In this document: positions 25,476 to 36,031 of the stretch, piece after piece
Layout of the letters: every line of letters begins with the position of its first letter
Numbering within the stretch: the stretch's first letter is position 1
Source of the DNA: Typhlomys cinereus
Lineage: Eukaryota > Chordata > Mammalia > Rodentia > Platacanthomyidae
Length of the DNA stretch: 64,000 nucleotides
Direction of reading: 5' to 3'
Assembly: GCA_023101885.1 (NCBI GenBank)
Contig: JALPQD010000233.1
Span: 1,959,501 to 2,023,500 of the forward strand
The notes under the pieces: model-generated
What the model saw: only the letters and a program-made list of their open reading frames with translations
The model's database searches: none
What the model was told of the DNA's origin: nothing
Made by a program: the position numbers and the translations under genes

Positions 25476-26865
25476 CGCTGTGACTAATAAGTATTTCAAA
25501 AGAAATAAATGAGCATGTCATTCATCCTATGAGTACAGGATGAGTTGCAAGGCAGTTGCCAGCCAGCAGGCCTTTACCTCACCCCTAGTTACTGAATTCT
25601 TTCCCTAAGTAATGCAAATTGCCCCATGACAGGATTAAGCCCTTTTCCTAGGACTGACTTGGAAAACCTGATGGGGAGTCATAGAAAACAGGGAGAATAT
25701 TTGCTTTGTTAAGAGGAAATCAAAGTAGCACTTGTACCAATCTAGTCAAGAAGGAAATCTCTCATAATTTGTTATACTTTAATTATATCACATAAATTTA
25801 TAATTCAGACGCTCAAGGATTGCAAATGTAATGTTCAACCTTCAAAAATGTTAACTACAAAAAAAAAATGTTAACTACAAGAGAGAACTTGCTATCAGTT
25901 TCTAAAATAGGACTTGTATTAGTTTATCAATATCATCACCAGATCTTCACATCATTTCGTTTATTTAATAACAAAATATATATAGATGCATGTGAGCAGA
26001 ATACTAATATTTTATCTTATGTACATCTTGGGCTGTTAGAACCTACCTCTTCTTCAAAGAGTAGACTAAGACTAGGTTGTCAGTGCAGCTATATGAAATT
26101 TTTACTCTGGCAATATCTTCACTTTATCAATTTCTTTGTTTTTTTTTGCAGATCACTTGTGTTACAGGTTTATTTTGAACTTTAGGAACTATTAAAATTA
26201 TCAAACCTTTTCAAATGAATGAAAACCTCATTTAGATTAGTTCCATGTGGAATTAATTCATCACAATATACAAATTTAGTAAATACCAATTAGATTTTAG
26301 AGAATGGGGAAAATTTAGAAACCAAGAAGCTATTTTCAGTTCTTCGTATCAGTTATTTTTAAGCTAAGCTTCACTTTCTTTTAATTGTCTTTTGTATGCC
26401 TTTCTTTGGTTTTAATTCCACCAAGTTTTTCCTTAGAAAACTAGACAACCTGAGCATGATGTCAAGGCAAAACATACAGAAAACATACAGATTGGTACAA
26501 GTGCTAACATGGTCCATTCTGATAAATTTGCAGATATGCTTCCATTGGTCCACTGAGGTGCATTTCAATATTCCATCACTGATTCTTCATGCTTGCCATG
26601 ATGTATTCCTTTTCTCAAGGCCTGTAATAAAACTGTTTGGGTATCTTTGCTCCTATGACTCATATGTACTTGTTTACTTACCTTTCTACTTTTAGCTCTT
26701 TTAAATATGAGATATCTATAGCTCTACATCAGGAATTTTCCCCTAATCAGCTCTGATTATGGGAGTGAAGCTTGATAAAGTACCATGCCAGAATTAAGCA
26801 CATCTACATGTAAAAATGCATAAATCTGGTAAGATGTCAGGGTGGGTAATGATATCAGAATGCAG
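25476..26865. other. No gene seen
   Basis: Unique-looking DNA. A 13-base unit (AAAAATGTTAACTACAA) is tandemly doubled near 25845-25880. Frames at 25868-26185 and 26396-26695 have no recognisable motif. Confidence 0.5.
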
Positions 26866-26990
26866 AACTGGTGAACAAAGTTTGATCCCTGAAGTCTACA
26901 TGTTGGAAGGAGAGAATTAACTTTCAAAACTTGTCCTCTGAACTGTGTGATCATATGATGGCATGAGCAATTAAATGAACAATTAAATAC
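26866..26990 (+). mobile_element. B4 SINE fragment
   Basis: The order 'TTTGATCCCTGAAGTCTACATGTTGGAAGG', 'AGAGAATTAACTTTCAAAAC' and 'TTGTCCTCTGAACTGTG' is that of the B4 right half (GATCCCCAGAACCCACATGG, GGAGAGAACTGACTCC, GTTGTCCTCTGACCTCCA). The head is missing or too decayed. Confidence 0.75.
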
Positions 26991-27260
26991 AATATTCTAA
27001 AATACAAACGTGTAAATGCTTTGTGATGTATGCCATTGCTCCCAACTGAGAATGTAATGTGCAAAATATCACCTATTTACGTCTAATTTATATCCTGTCT
27101 ACCTCTTTTTATAAGTTTACTTTTATCAATTACTAATTTTATACAAGAGTAAAGTGCATTTATTTTTACCCATGTTACCCAATTCCATCCTACCTTCTTT
27201 TCCCACTGCAGATCTTCAAATCTTTTTGCGGTCTCTCTGCTACTTTCCTGTTTCTGTCTG

Positions 27261-27303
<43 letters not shown>

Positions 27304-28224
27304 GTCTGTCTGTCTGTCTACCTATGTATTGTTCAGTCCACTGAATTTCTTCTGAATTGCCTGTTTCTGGTTACTTCTTAAATCATTGTTCATGTGTCAA
27401 TGGATATGCTACTGAGGAATGTGCTTTTCTACTATCACCTCCCCTATCATGCATTAACACTCCATAATCTCACAGGGAGGTGTGGTACCTGTTAATATTT
27501 TGCCCTGGGAAATTGTTGATACACAAAATTTGTGCAGAAGTAGACCCATCTATAGTGAGTTTATCGAACAGTTGTTCTGTCATTTATAGAAGGTCTTGTT
27601 TAACAGCTCTCTTACCCCTCTCAGACTTTTTCTGTTTTACTAACCCTTCTTCCAACATGTTCACTTAACCCTGGAATAGGGAGTGACTTAAATAATATTT
27701 TTAGGGTTATTTATACTCTGTATTTTGGTGAGTTGTGATTGTTTGTATCAGAAATCATCCATTACAAAGGAAAGCATTTACTAGCAGCTGCTCTAATCTC
27801 CAGGGATAACAAATAAATGTGAAGATTACAGTTTGATCTCATGTCCTTTCAGTTAAATCTTAATGTTTTGCTCTCTCCAGGGCCTACGGACTCCCTTTCC
27901 ACAGGTTTTTGGTCTGGTTTCAGTATGTGTTTCTTATGAAAAGTAGGTTTCAAATCCAATTAGAACACAGTTGATTACCCCATAACATTCAAGTCACTAT
28001 TTCACAACTAGTCTCTTCTTAAGGTAGTTGGTACAAAATTTGTAGCTTTCATAGCTAGGGGAGAGAGCTGATTGTTGCTCTCTCCTAGCAGTTTTCATGA
28101 TACTTTTTGGCATTATTAAAGTTGCCCCGAAATGAAGAACTTCATTAGGGAGTATCACAAAGCCAACGCTAAGAATTTTGTATAATTGCCTCTGGATTCT
28201 GGTAGAATCATTTCAGGGTAGTTT
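26991..28224. other. No gene; contains a tetranucleotide microsatellite
   Basis: Apart from the microsatellite at 27255-27320 I see no assignable element. Frames at 27154-27381 and 27480-27668 cross low-complexity DNA and are not convincing. Confidence 0.5.
27255..27320. repeat. (TCTA)n/(TCTG)n microsatellite
   Basis: About ten TCTA units between two blocks of TCTG units. Confidence 0.95.
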
Positions 28225-28825
28225 TCCACAATCCCTTTTTTTTTTTTTTCTGTCTCTGTATTCCCCCTTTATAGGGTATATCAGCTCACATTTTCTCTTT
28301 TGTTTTTAATATATTTTGATAAAATTATAATATAGGTTTCTGTCTTGCTGTATCATATAATGCTTAGTTCTACGTGTTATTTCCATCTCTTTTCTGTACC
28401 CTATAGCCTTATGTTTCACTACTCTTCAACATACCCTTCAACATTATTCACTTTCCCAACTTCTTACTACCTGAGGTCTTTCTATATAGCACTTTAAGTC
28501 CCTTTTGTGTATTCTGACTGCTATAATTGCTCCTAATTATGAGTACAAATCTGAAAGTTCAATGCTAACTTCCTCATATAAGAGAAAACATGGGGAAATT
28601 TCCTTCTTTGTCTGAGTCTTTTTACTCGGTATTGTATTTTCCAGTTCCATTCATTTACCAGAAAATTTTATAAGTTCATTTTGCTTTGTAGCTGACTTGT
28701 CTTCCATTGGATATATGTAACACATTTTTATTACCCAGTCATCCATTGATGAACATCCAGGTTGATTCCATTTGCTTGTTACTGTGAATAGAACTACAAT
28801 GAACATAGATGTTCATGTCACAATC
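28225..28825 (-). mobile_element. L1 3' end with ORF2 C-terminus, antisense
   Basis: A poly-T run (about 28234-28248) opens the fragment, followed by an old 3' UTR and then antisense ORF2 C-terminal text: 'TTTTCCAGTTCCATTCATTT', 'GTCTTCCATTGGATATATGT', 'AACATCCAGGTTGATTCCAT' and 'GAATAGAACTACAATGAACA'. The corresponding peptide region is the conserved YTMEYYSAIK/MFIAALF part of ORF2, now frame-broken. Confidence 0.85.
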
Positions 28826-29620
28826 AAAATTAAAGAATACTAATAAGCATAGAAAGACAGTTTAATGTTATGCTCCAAATATGTACTAAATCAATTACTC
28901 AGACCAACCTTTAAAATTGTTCTGATTTCTGAAGCAAATTTTTCATATTAAAGAAAACCCGATATTTGAAGATGTTTGTTTCAGTTCAAAATTCAAGAAG
29001 GATCATGGGAGACATATTGGCTAACTTCTGTTCATGCAAGAGACAATAACATTTCTCATTAAAACTGGAACATCTTCAGATATCAGTGGCATTCCATCTA
29101 GGGTTGCCTAAATGAAAGCAGTTGAGATGCACTGGAAGTCAACTCATGACTCTAGTTTGAAAATGTGTGACTCATGTATATCCCTTATGTCAAATCTATG
29201 ACTTGAACATGGTATCAACTCAGAATTGCTTATCAAGTAAAAATATTTGTCAAAATAAAGATAAAAAAAGGTGAATGAAACTTGAATGAAGTTTTGGTCC
29301 TACTATGTATACAACAGAATATCTTCAGGCCATAGAGAAACATTAAAAATTGAATCATAATAATCATAATTAGAGGAAGAAATATAAAGCACAAAAGTAA
29401 ATGCATACATATAAGAATATTATTTTTTTCTTAATTCCTTGAAAAGAAATATATTAAGATGAAAGAAATACTATATTGTAGTAATTCCTACTTACATGTT
29501 GATTAGTTATGATATAAAAATTAAAAAAACAATAGGACTAAGACAAATTTTAATCTTAAATCCTTTGTATTTTATAGAAAGCACAGATACTAACTCCAGT
29601 TGGGTATGACATATGATGTG
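28826..29620. other. No gene seen
   Basis: AT-rich DNA without a recognisable element. Confidence 0.5.
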
Positions 29621-29624
29621 ATAA

Positions 29625-29990
29625 AAAGCATGCTGTGGGGGGGAGATGACTCAGTGGTTAAGGTGCTTTTTACTCAAGCTAAAGAAGTTTCATTTAGATA
29701 TTCAGATCCCTTGCTAAACACTGGTGGTGATCCACTTGTAATTAAAGCTTTGGAAGACAGAGACCGGGAAATCCCTATAACGAGTTGGCTAGCTAGACTA
29801 GTTTTATTGGTGAGCTCTACATTTGATTTAAAATTCTGTTTCAAAAAGAATAAAATAGAAAAATGATAAAGAAAGACACCAAGTATCAGTCTTGGGCCTC
29901 CACATGCGCACACGCACCCACATATACATTTGCATGAAACTTGTGCAAGCACACATACAAATGTGCACACACTACATTACATACATAAGA
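29625..29990 (+). mobile_element. B4/ID_B1-type composite SINE (full length)
   Basis: An ID-like head (GGAGATGACTCAGTGGTTAAGG) is followed by a B1-like right part: 'CTTTGGAAGACAGAGACCGG', 'GTTGGCTAGCTAGACTAG' and 'TTGGTGAGCTCTACATTTGA'. It ends with 'GGCCTCCACATGCGCACACG' and a CA-rich tail. This order fits the fused ID+B1 SINEs (B4A/RSINE1 type). Frames on both strands are by-products. Confidence 0.85.
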
Positions 29991-30000
29991 AAGAAAGGGC

Positions 30001-30255
30001 TCTAGGCAATGCTACTGAGTCCTTACACCTCATTAGAGTGGAGGACACAGAGGGAAGTTTGACATTCACACTAAAGGATGCTCCAAGGATGGGGGGAGGC
30101 AGAGAGGGGTTCTGGGAGAAAGGGAGAGAAAGGGGTAAAAGGAAGGGGAAAAGGGAGAAAGGAGCAAGGGGGACCAGGGAGGGGTGGAGGGAGGGAGAGA
30201 ATCGGGGTACTTATTAAGTTTGTATGATTGGGAAAATAAATAAAAATTAAAAAAA
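30001..30255 (+). mobile_element. L1 3' end (lineage A), sense, short
   Basis: Matches the last 250 bp of the L1 3' UTR seen at 42350-42590: 'GCAATGCTACTGAGTCCTTA', 'TAAAGGATGCTCCAAGGATG', a long G-rich polypurine block (30085-30200), and 'TTATTAAGTTTGTATGATTG' before the A-tail. It begins at the tail of the B4-type SINE, so it probably inserted into that tail. Confidence 0.85.
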
Positions 30256-30589
30256 AGAATAAAGAATGAGAAACCATGTTTCATGGCTCAAATAAGGGCT
30301 ATGTCTAAAGATGGAGATAAGAGAAAATACCAAAGACATAAAATGGAACAAAAGCAACTAAATTAAAAGAAAAAAAAGGGATCACTATAAACACCTAAAA
30401 AATAGTACCAAAAACTGAACGGAATAAAAGGAAATACTTCCACTGAAAGACACATAGTATTAAACGACCTATAAAGTGTACAAAGGAGCCTAGCATTACC
30501 CACTCCTAAATATTTAATTTGAAAAGAACGTGAAGACAAATCATGTAATGCAACATAGAAAAGACGGGAAATGTGCTATGACTCATGAT
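30256..30589. other. A-rich DNA, no gene seen
   Basis: A-rich sequence between two L1 3' ends; may include more L1 3' UTR of lineage B that is too decayed to align by eye. Confidence 0.4.
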
Positions 30590-30727
30590 AATGGGCAAAT
30601 AGAAAGCCAGAGGGAACTCTAGGGGTCCATAGAAACATACAGGCAGGAGGGAGGGATTGATGAAGGGAAGGGAGCTAATGGGAGGGAGGGGGATGGAGGA
30701 AAGCAGGTGCGAATACTCAATATGCTT

Positions 30728-30735
<8 letters not shown>
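30590..30735 (+). mobile_element. L1 3' end (lineage B), sense
   Basis: 'AAGCCAGAGGGAACTCTAGG', 'ACAGGCAGGAGGGAGGGATT', a purine-rich block, then 'CTCAATATGCTTGTAAAAGT' and the A-rich tail. The same ending occurs at 38037-38060 and 51990-52015. Its A-tail merges into the GAAA microsatellite. Confidence 0.8.
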
Positions 30736-30960
<225 letters not shown>

Positions 30961-32222
30961 AGATTATTTTCAGAAAAGGACCAAAAAAAAAAAAAAAATG
31001 AAACTGGTTGCTGCGAGGGACGCGAGGCCGGTGGGTTCTGAAATGCTGCCTTCGATACACCATGGCTTCCAGTCACATTGTGCCAATGTGCCTGGTAGCT
31101 TCAATATATTATGTAGCTCCAAAAGCAGAAACCATAGTCAGACACATGATTGCTGGAGACCTGGGCATTGTGGGAAAGACCTTGTCACAGACCTTCAGAT
31201 CAAAGTAGACCACTTCGTGTTTATGAGCATCTGTTCCTCGCTGTCACAGAAGTTCCCCAAACTCACAGTCCTCGGGGAAGAGGATCTGCCTCCTAAAGAA
31301 GTGGACCAAGAGCTAACTGAAGGCCAGTGGGAGGAAATTCTGAAGCAACCGTGTCCCCTCGCAGTACAATTCCATCAAAGAGGAAGAGCTTGTGGTTTGG
31401 GTTGATTCTTTGGACCACACCAAGGAATAAACCTAAGGTCTCCTTGACAATGTAATTGTTCCTATTGGAATTGCTTATGAAGGAAAAACCATAGCAGGCA
31501 GGCATTTTTAATCAGCCGTATTATACCAACCAGGAGGGACCCCACACCGTGCTGGGGAGGACAATCTGGGGAGTTTTAAGCTTAGGTGCCTTTAGGCTCC
31601 AGCTGAAAGAAGCCCTTGCACATCATCACCACCACCAGACCTCACAGCAACGAGCTGGTCATAGATAGCATTAGTGCCTTGATCCCCGTGCTACGAGTGA
31701 GGAGCAGAAAATAAGATCATTCAGCTGATTGAAGGCAAGGCCTATGCACATGTATTTGCAAGTCCTGGATGTAGGACGTGGGATACTTGTGCCCAAGAAG
31801 TTATTCTACATGCTGTGGGAGAGAGGCTGACAGATGTCCAGGGGAATTCCCCCCTTACAATGAGAAAGTGAAACACATGAACTCGGTGGGAGCCTATGCT
31901 GCAGTGAGAAATTACAACTACTATGCAAGCCGAGTTCCAGAATCTGTCAGGAATGCTCTGGTTCCCTGAGCTCCGTAGCCTAGCCAGGAAGACGATTCTG
32001 AGACTCGCAGCTTACCGCTAAGCGAATGGAAGCACATTCTTCCTTCATCAGTGATTTACAGTAGTTGTTACTTAGGAATAGAAATCATCGTTAGAGAACA
32101 GCACCTTAATGAAGTCTAATGCCTTGACATATAATCCAATTCTGTGTCTTGTATAGGAAAAAAATTTTTTTAATCAGTCAACAACAGTTTGCTATCTGGC
32201 GAATTTTTAAACTCAAAATCTT

Positions 32223-32505
32223 TTTTTTAATATTTTTTATTTCATTTTTGTTCAATTGTGCGTGTGTGCACGTATGTATGTATGTGTGTGTGTAGAACCC
32301 CGGACGAATTCGGGAACCACCATGGACTCCTCTACCTCCTCCTCATTTACTCTGCCCTGGGATTCACAGGCTCCGCCCTACCAGGACCAGAAACGCAAGC
32401 TGCCTCCACTTCCGCCCGGCGTCTATACATGGGGTCTAGGATCTGAACTCAGGACCTTCTGCCTCCAAGGCAGAGGCTTAACCCCTAGCCACCTCTCCAG
32501 TCCCC
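32223..32505 (-). mobile_element. ID-headed SINE (younger subfamily), nested in the BPNT1 pseudogene 3' UTR
   Basis: The minus strand runs from GGACTGGAGAGGTGGCTAGG, GGTTAAGCCTCTGCCTTGGA and GGTCCTGAGTTCAGATCC through the 'GGAGGAGGTAGAGGAGTCCA' body to a CA tail and A-rich end. It is flanked by TAAACTCAAAATCTT (32208-32222) and TAAACTCAGAATCTT (32506-32520), 14 of 15 identical. The B box is close to the tRNA consensus, so this is a young copy. Confidence 0.95.
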
Positions 32506-32841
32506 TAAACTCAGAATCTTAAATTTCCTTCTTCTTTGAATATGGAGATATGAAGGGACGCTTTGGCTGACCGTCTGGGCCATGTGTGATCAACGTTCCT
32601 GTCTGGCAAGTCGAGTTTCTTTAGGGTGTAGAATCTTAAGGTATTCCAGAATTTCACACTATTTTTCACAGTAATTTTTCAGATGACTTATTCCAATTAT
32701 GACTGTGTATGTATGCTGATGACAGTTTTATGGGGAAAATTCTTTAATTTATTTAATCCTGTTTATATTATCTACTATCTTTTTCTGAAAAATATTTTAA
32801 AATTATAAATTCCATGGGTATTAATTTATTCCTATTACATC

Positions 32842-32847
32842 ATTAAA
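32842..32847 (+). promoter_or_regulatory. Former polyadenylation signal of the BPNT1 retrocopy
   Basis: ATTAAA lies 12 bases before the CCTAG that, once the SINE is removed, is followed directly by an A run at 33136. Inherited from the parent mRNA and not functional here. Confidence 0.6.
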
Positions 32848-32859
32848 AGGCTTACCTAG

Positions 32860-33118
32860 GAGCTGGAGAGGTGGGCTCAGGGGTTAAGCCTCTGCCTCAC
32901 AGGCAGAGAGTCCTGAGTTCAAATCCTGGACCCCACGTATAGACACCAAGCAGAAGCTTGGGCGGCCTGTGTTTCTGGTCTGGTAGGGCAGAGCCTGTGA
33001 ATCCCCGGGCAGATTAAACAAGGAGGAGGTGGAGGCGTCCATGGTGGTTCTCGAATTCATCTGTGGTCCTACACACACACACATACATACACACACAATT
33101 GAATATATAATAAAAAAA
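32860..33118 (+). mobile_element. ID-headed SINE (younger subfamily), second insertion in the pseudogene 3' UTR
   Basis: Head GAGCTGGAGAGGTGGGCTCA, GGTTAAGCCTCTGCCTCACA and TCCTGAGTTCAAATCCTGG (good B box), then the 'CAAGGAGGAGGTGGAGGCGT' body, CA/CATA tail and A-rich end. Flanked by TTAAAAGGCTTACCTAG (32843-32859) and TTAAATGGCTTACCTAG (33119-33135), 16 of 17 identical. Best-preserved reference copy of the subfamily in the window. Confidence 0.95.
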
Positions 33119-33159
33119 TTAAATGGCTTACCTAGAAAAAAAAGAAAAGGACAAAAAAA

Positions 33160-33974
33160 TTCACAAAATAAATGGCAATTTTTCAGAAATGTTAAAATTA
33201 TTTATGTGAAAATATGTAAATCCAAATTTTCCAGATGTAAATGCAAAATAAAAATGAAGCTTTTCATCTACTTTCTTCATTGGTAGAGTAAGTACAAAAC
33301 ACTATAAAATACCAAATATTTGAATGAAGAGATTTATCTTACCACACAATCTATAATAAGCATATTGTTTTCAAGTTCTTATGGCATGCTTATTAAGATT
33401 AATTAATATCCTAAACAAAAACTGAGTCTTCAAACTTTTTTAAAAGATAACTTTTAGATGATAATGAATTAAATTTAGAAGCCAGCTGAAATAAACTGTG
33501 AAGAGGTGAAGAGGCCTACACATGTACAAATCAAACAGCACACTATTAAGTAAAGTATACATTACTTAATATACATAATATACATAATTTATACATAAAA
33601 TACATATAATATACATAAATTACTTAATATACATAACCAAAGAAAAAATGGAAAATTTTTCTAGTAGAATTTATGAGCAGCACATAAAACAGGTCATAGT
33701 GGGAAGTGAATAACTAAATGCCTATATGAACAAGGAGAGAAACTTAGTCAATCATAGATATAACTATAAGAAAGCTTAAGAGGCTGAAATTATTAAAATT
33801 CTCCATCAGTCAGTCACAAATGATTTTTACTTTTTGATTGTGTGAATGTAAAGTTAAAGGCCACTGAAAACTTTTATGATTATTAATAAAACATGCACTG
33901 CCAGTAGAAACCAAGGATGGAGTGCATGGAAGAACCCAGGATTACTATAAACAATCCAAATCTTGATTAAGGTC
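33160..33974. other. No gene seen
   Basis: AT-rich DNA. The segment 33550-33640 is a slippage-prone ATACATA/ATATACAT repeat. No named element. Confidence 0.5.
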
Positions 33975-34307
33975 TGTCATGGTTTGAAATGTGAGTTATT
34001 CTCCACGGGTACATGTGCTTGAATCTTTAGTTATTAGTAAGGTCATGGGTCCTTTAGGAGGCAGAATCTTGCTGGAGAAAGGCAGTCCAAGGGGTGGGTC
34101 TTGAGTTGCAGCTGAGTTTTCTCTCTGCCTCCACGATGTCCTCAGTAATCTAGGCTCCCTCTATCTTCTGCCAGCCTGCCCTTTCTTTTCCACCGTAGTG
34201 AACTGCATCTCCCCTCCGGAACTGTAAGCTGAATAAATTTCCCTTTATTCCCTTAAGTTTTTGAGCTGAGTGTTATCCCACAGCAATAGAGAAGAGTAAC
34301 TAAAACA
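33975..34307 (+). mobile_element. Solo MaLR LTR (ORR1/MT type)
   Basis: Starts TGTCATGGTTTGAAATGTGA and ends GAGTAACTAAAACA. In between are 'TTTAGGAGGCAGAATCTTGC', 'CTCCGGAACTGTAAGCTGAA' and the AATAAATTTCCCTTTATTCC polyadenylation region. Flanking pentamers AGGTC (33970-33974) and AGGAC (34308-34312) match at 4 of 5, a decayed target duplication. No internal region, so this is a solo LTR left by recombination. Confidence 0.88.
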
Positions 34308-35180
34308 AGGACTTTGTTATTTTACTATGTAGACTTGTGAAAATGCTTTTGCTACTTTTATATATAGACTGGTGAAAATTCTTTGAATCATATGATTACA
34401 AAATAAGCCCAAAGCTATGAATTAAATGCGAATAAATAAGTTGAGGTAAGAAAAAAGAAAACCAAATTTGAACTTGAAAATAAATGTGAGCACATACTCA
34501 GTATTGATATATCCCCCATCTAAATCAAAAGACTCCAAAATTCAAGTAGCATTGAAGACATTTAGATTAAAGCTTTCAGGTCAGAAGCTAATATCAATGA
34601 TCTTGTGATGAAATTGGGAGAAAATTTTCCGCTGATGTCATTAACGTGATGAGGCCTAATGTCTAAACATAGGTCCCTGGTGACTTGTCCAAAAAAGATT
34701 CTTCCTGTAGAATGGTTTCCTTTCAAGGTTTGTCAGCTGTTTTTTAATAGTTTAGTATCTAGGTGAGTTCCCCACACTTCCAAACAAATGCACAATTGAT
34801 CTCCTGAATATGGTTTTAGTTCTGTCTATTTGAACATCAGACAGGTCAGTCAGAAACGGTTATCTGATTCATTACCTAGATGATTTTGAACACTTCATTA
34901 CAGATTAACTGAAATACAACTTCCATTGTTGTGCAGATCCTTTTCAAGAATTATTAGCTGAAGGAAAAAGTCTTGTGTCTAAAGTCAGTGGCATGTACAT
35001 GCATATTTTATGTACGCCTAAATAAAAATTTTAAACTGGAGAATAAAGTATTGAAAGCATTTCAGTTTATGTCATTAGGGACACAACTTTATTCTTTTAG
35101 CATATTTAAAGGAACATTTTAATCATGCTTGTGAATCTCTTTTCTACTTAGCATGAATAGACTGCAAACTTTAGCAGTGA
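34308..35180. other. No gene seen
   Basis: Unique-looking DNA, moderately AT-rich, no recognisable element. Confidence 0.5.
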
Positions 35181-35700
35181 ATATGAAAGCAATATCCTGA
35201 AGGTTCATTGTTCTATGAAATCGGCAACGATAAAAACAACAGAGGAACTGTCCCCTGAATGGCATTAGGGATTTTTTTTCTTTAACTGCTTCTTTCTGAA
35301 GCAGTCATGAAAAATAAACTAGGGTTCAAATAAGGCCAAGGACCTCTGGCGGCCTTGCTTTTAAGTGAGATCACAGCACTTGTAGCCGCATATTCTTTTG
35401 CGTTCATACAGCAGCAATAACCATCTCCTAATATTTGAAAGTGGACATTATGTGTTTACATCTTGGAGCATGTTTCACTTTCCACATGAAGATGTCATCT
35501 TAGGCTTGACCCCCACAGCCTGGCAATGTTCCCCAGAAGCCCTTAATAACTTCACTAAGAGCTGTAGGTAGAGGCCCCATAAGGAGCGCTTCCAGCTTTT
35601 GCTGAGTTCTAGAAGAGTTTAGCTATGTGGAGTAAGATGCAAATCTAAGAGCAGACTCACCCAACGTCTTCCAGCACCTGATGCTCTAGGTACATCAGTT
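35181..35700. other. Repeat-free block, candidate conserved noncoding element
   Basis: About 500 bp of mixed composition with retained CpGs (for example CTCTGGCGGCCTTGC, TGTAGCCGCATATTC and AGGAGCGCTTCCAGC). No transposon signature and no open frame. Inference from composition only. Confidence 0.35.
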
Positions 35701-35990
35701 ACCTTGATGTTATTTTGTCTCTTATGTTTTTCTCTCATATATAGCAGGAATGAACACATACAAAATGCTTCACAAGTGATTAAGCTAAAATACATAAAAA
35801 CTTTAATTTATCCCAAACCATTTATATACTAATGGATCTGTATCAGTGGAAGGGGAGAAAACATATATTTAAACCTTGAATAAGATGGTCTGATAGTTCT
35901 TAGACTCCAGCTTATTAAAATATCTAAAATTTGTTTATATATTGCATATATCTATTCATTGCCTGTGTTTTCTGAGTTGATGCCACTAGT

Positions 35991-36031
<41 letters not shown>

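Larger units (their letters stand above)
30990..33142 (+). pseudogene. BPNT1: Processed pseudogene of BPNT1 (3'(2'),5'-bisphosphate nucleotidase)
   Basis: Intronless copy. The start at 31062 gives [17 protein letters not shown], the middle gives [20 protein letters not shown] and [11 protein letters not shown], and the end gives [20 protein letters not shown] to a stop at 31967-31969. The parent enzyme is a Mg-dependent, lithium-sensitive phosphatase that hydrolyses adenosine 3',5'-bisphosphate. The copy is dead: frame breaks occur near 31185 and 31355 and several times between 31450 and 31850, and the catalytic DPLDGT motif reads DSLDHT at 31404-31421, followed by a stop. The CpG-rich 5' UTR is kept at about 30999-31061. 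The 3' UTR runs to an ATTAAA signal (32842-32847) and a short A-tail at 33136, interrupted by two SINEs. The insertion is bounded by AGAAAAGGACC-A(n) (from 30972) and AGAAAAGGAC-A(n) (33143-33159). Confidence 0.93.

Noticed and set aside
32860..32935. tRNA gene
   Set aside because: A- and B-box-like sequences are present, but they form the head of a SINE repeated across the window; no acceptor-stem pairing or anticodon arm was seen.
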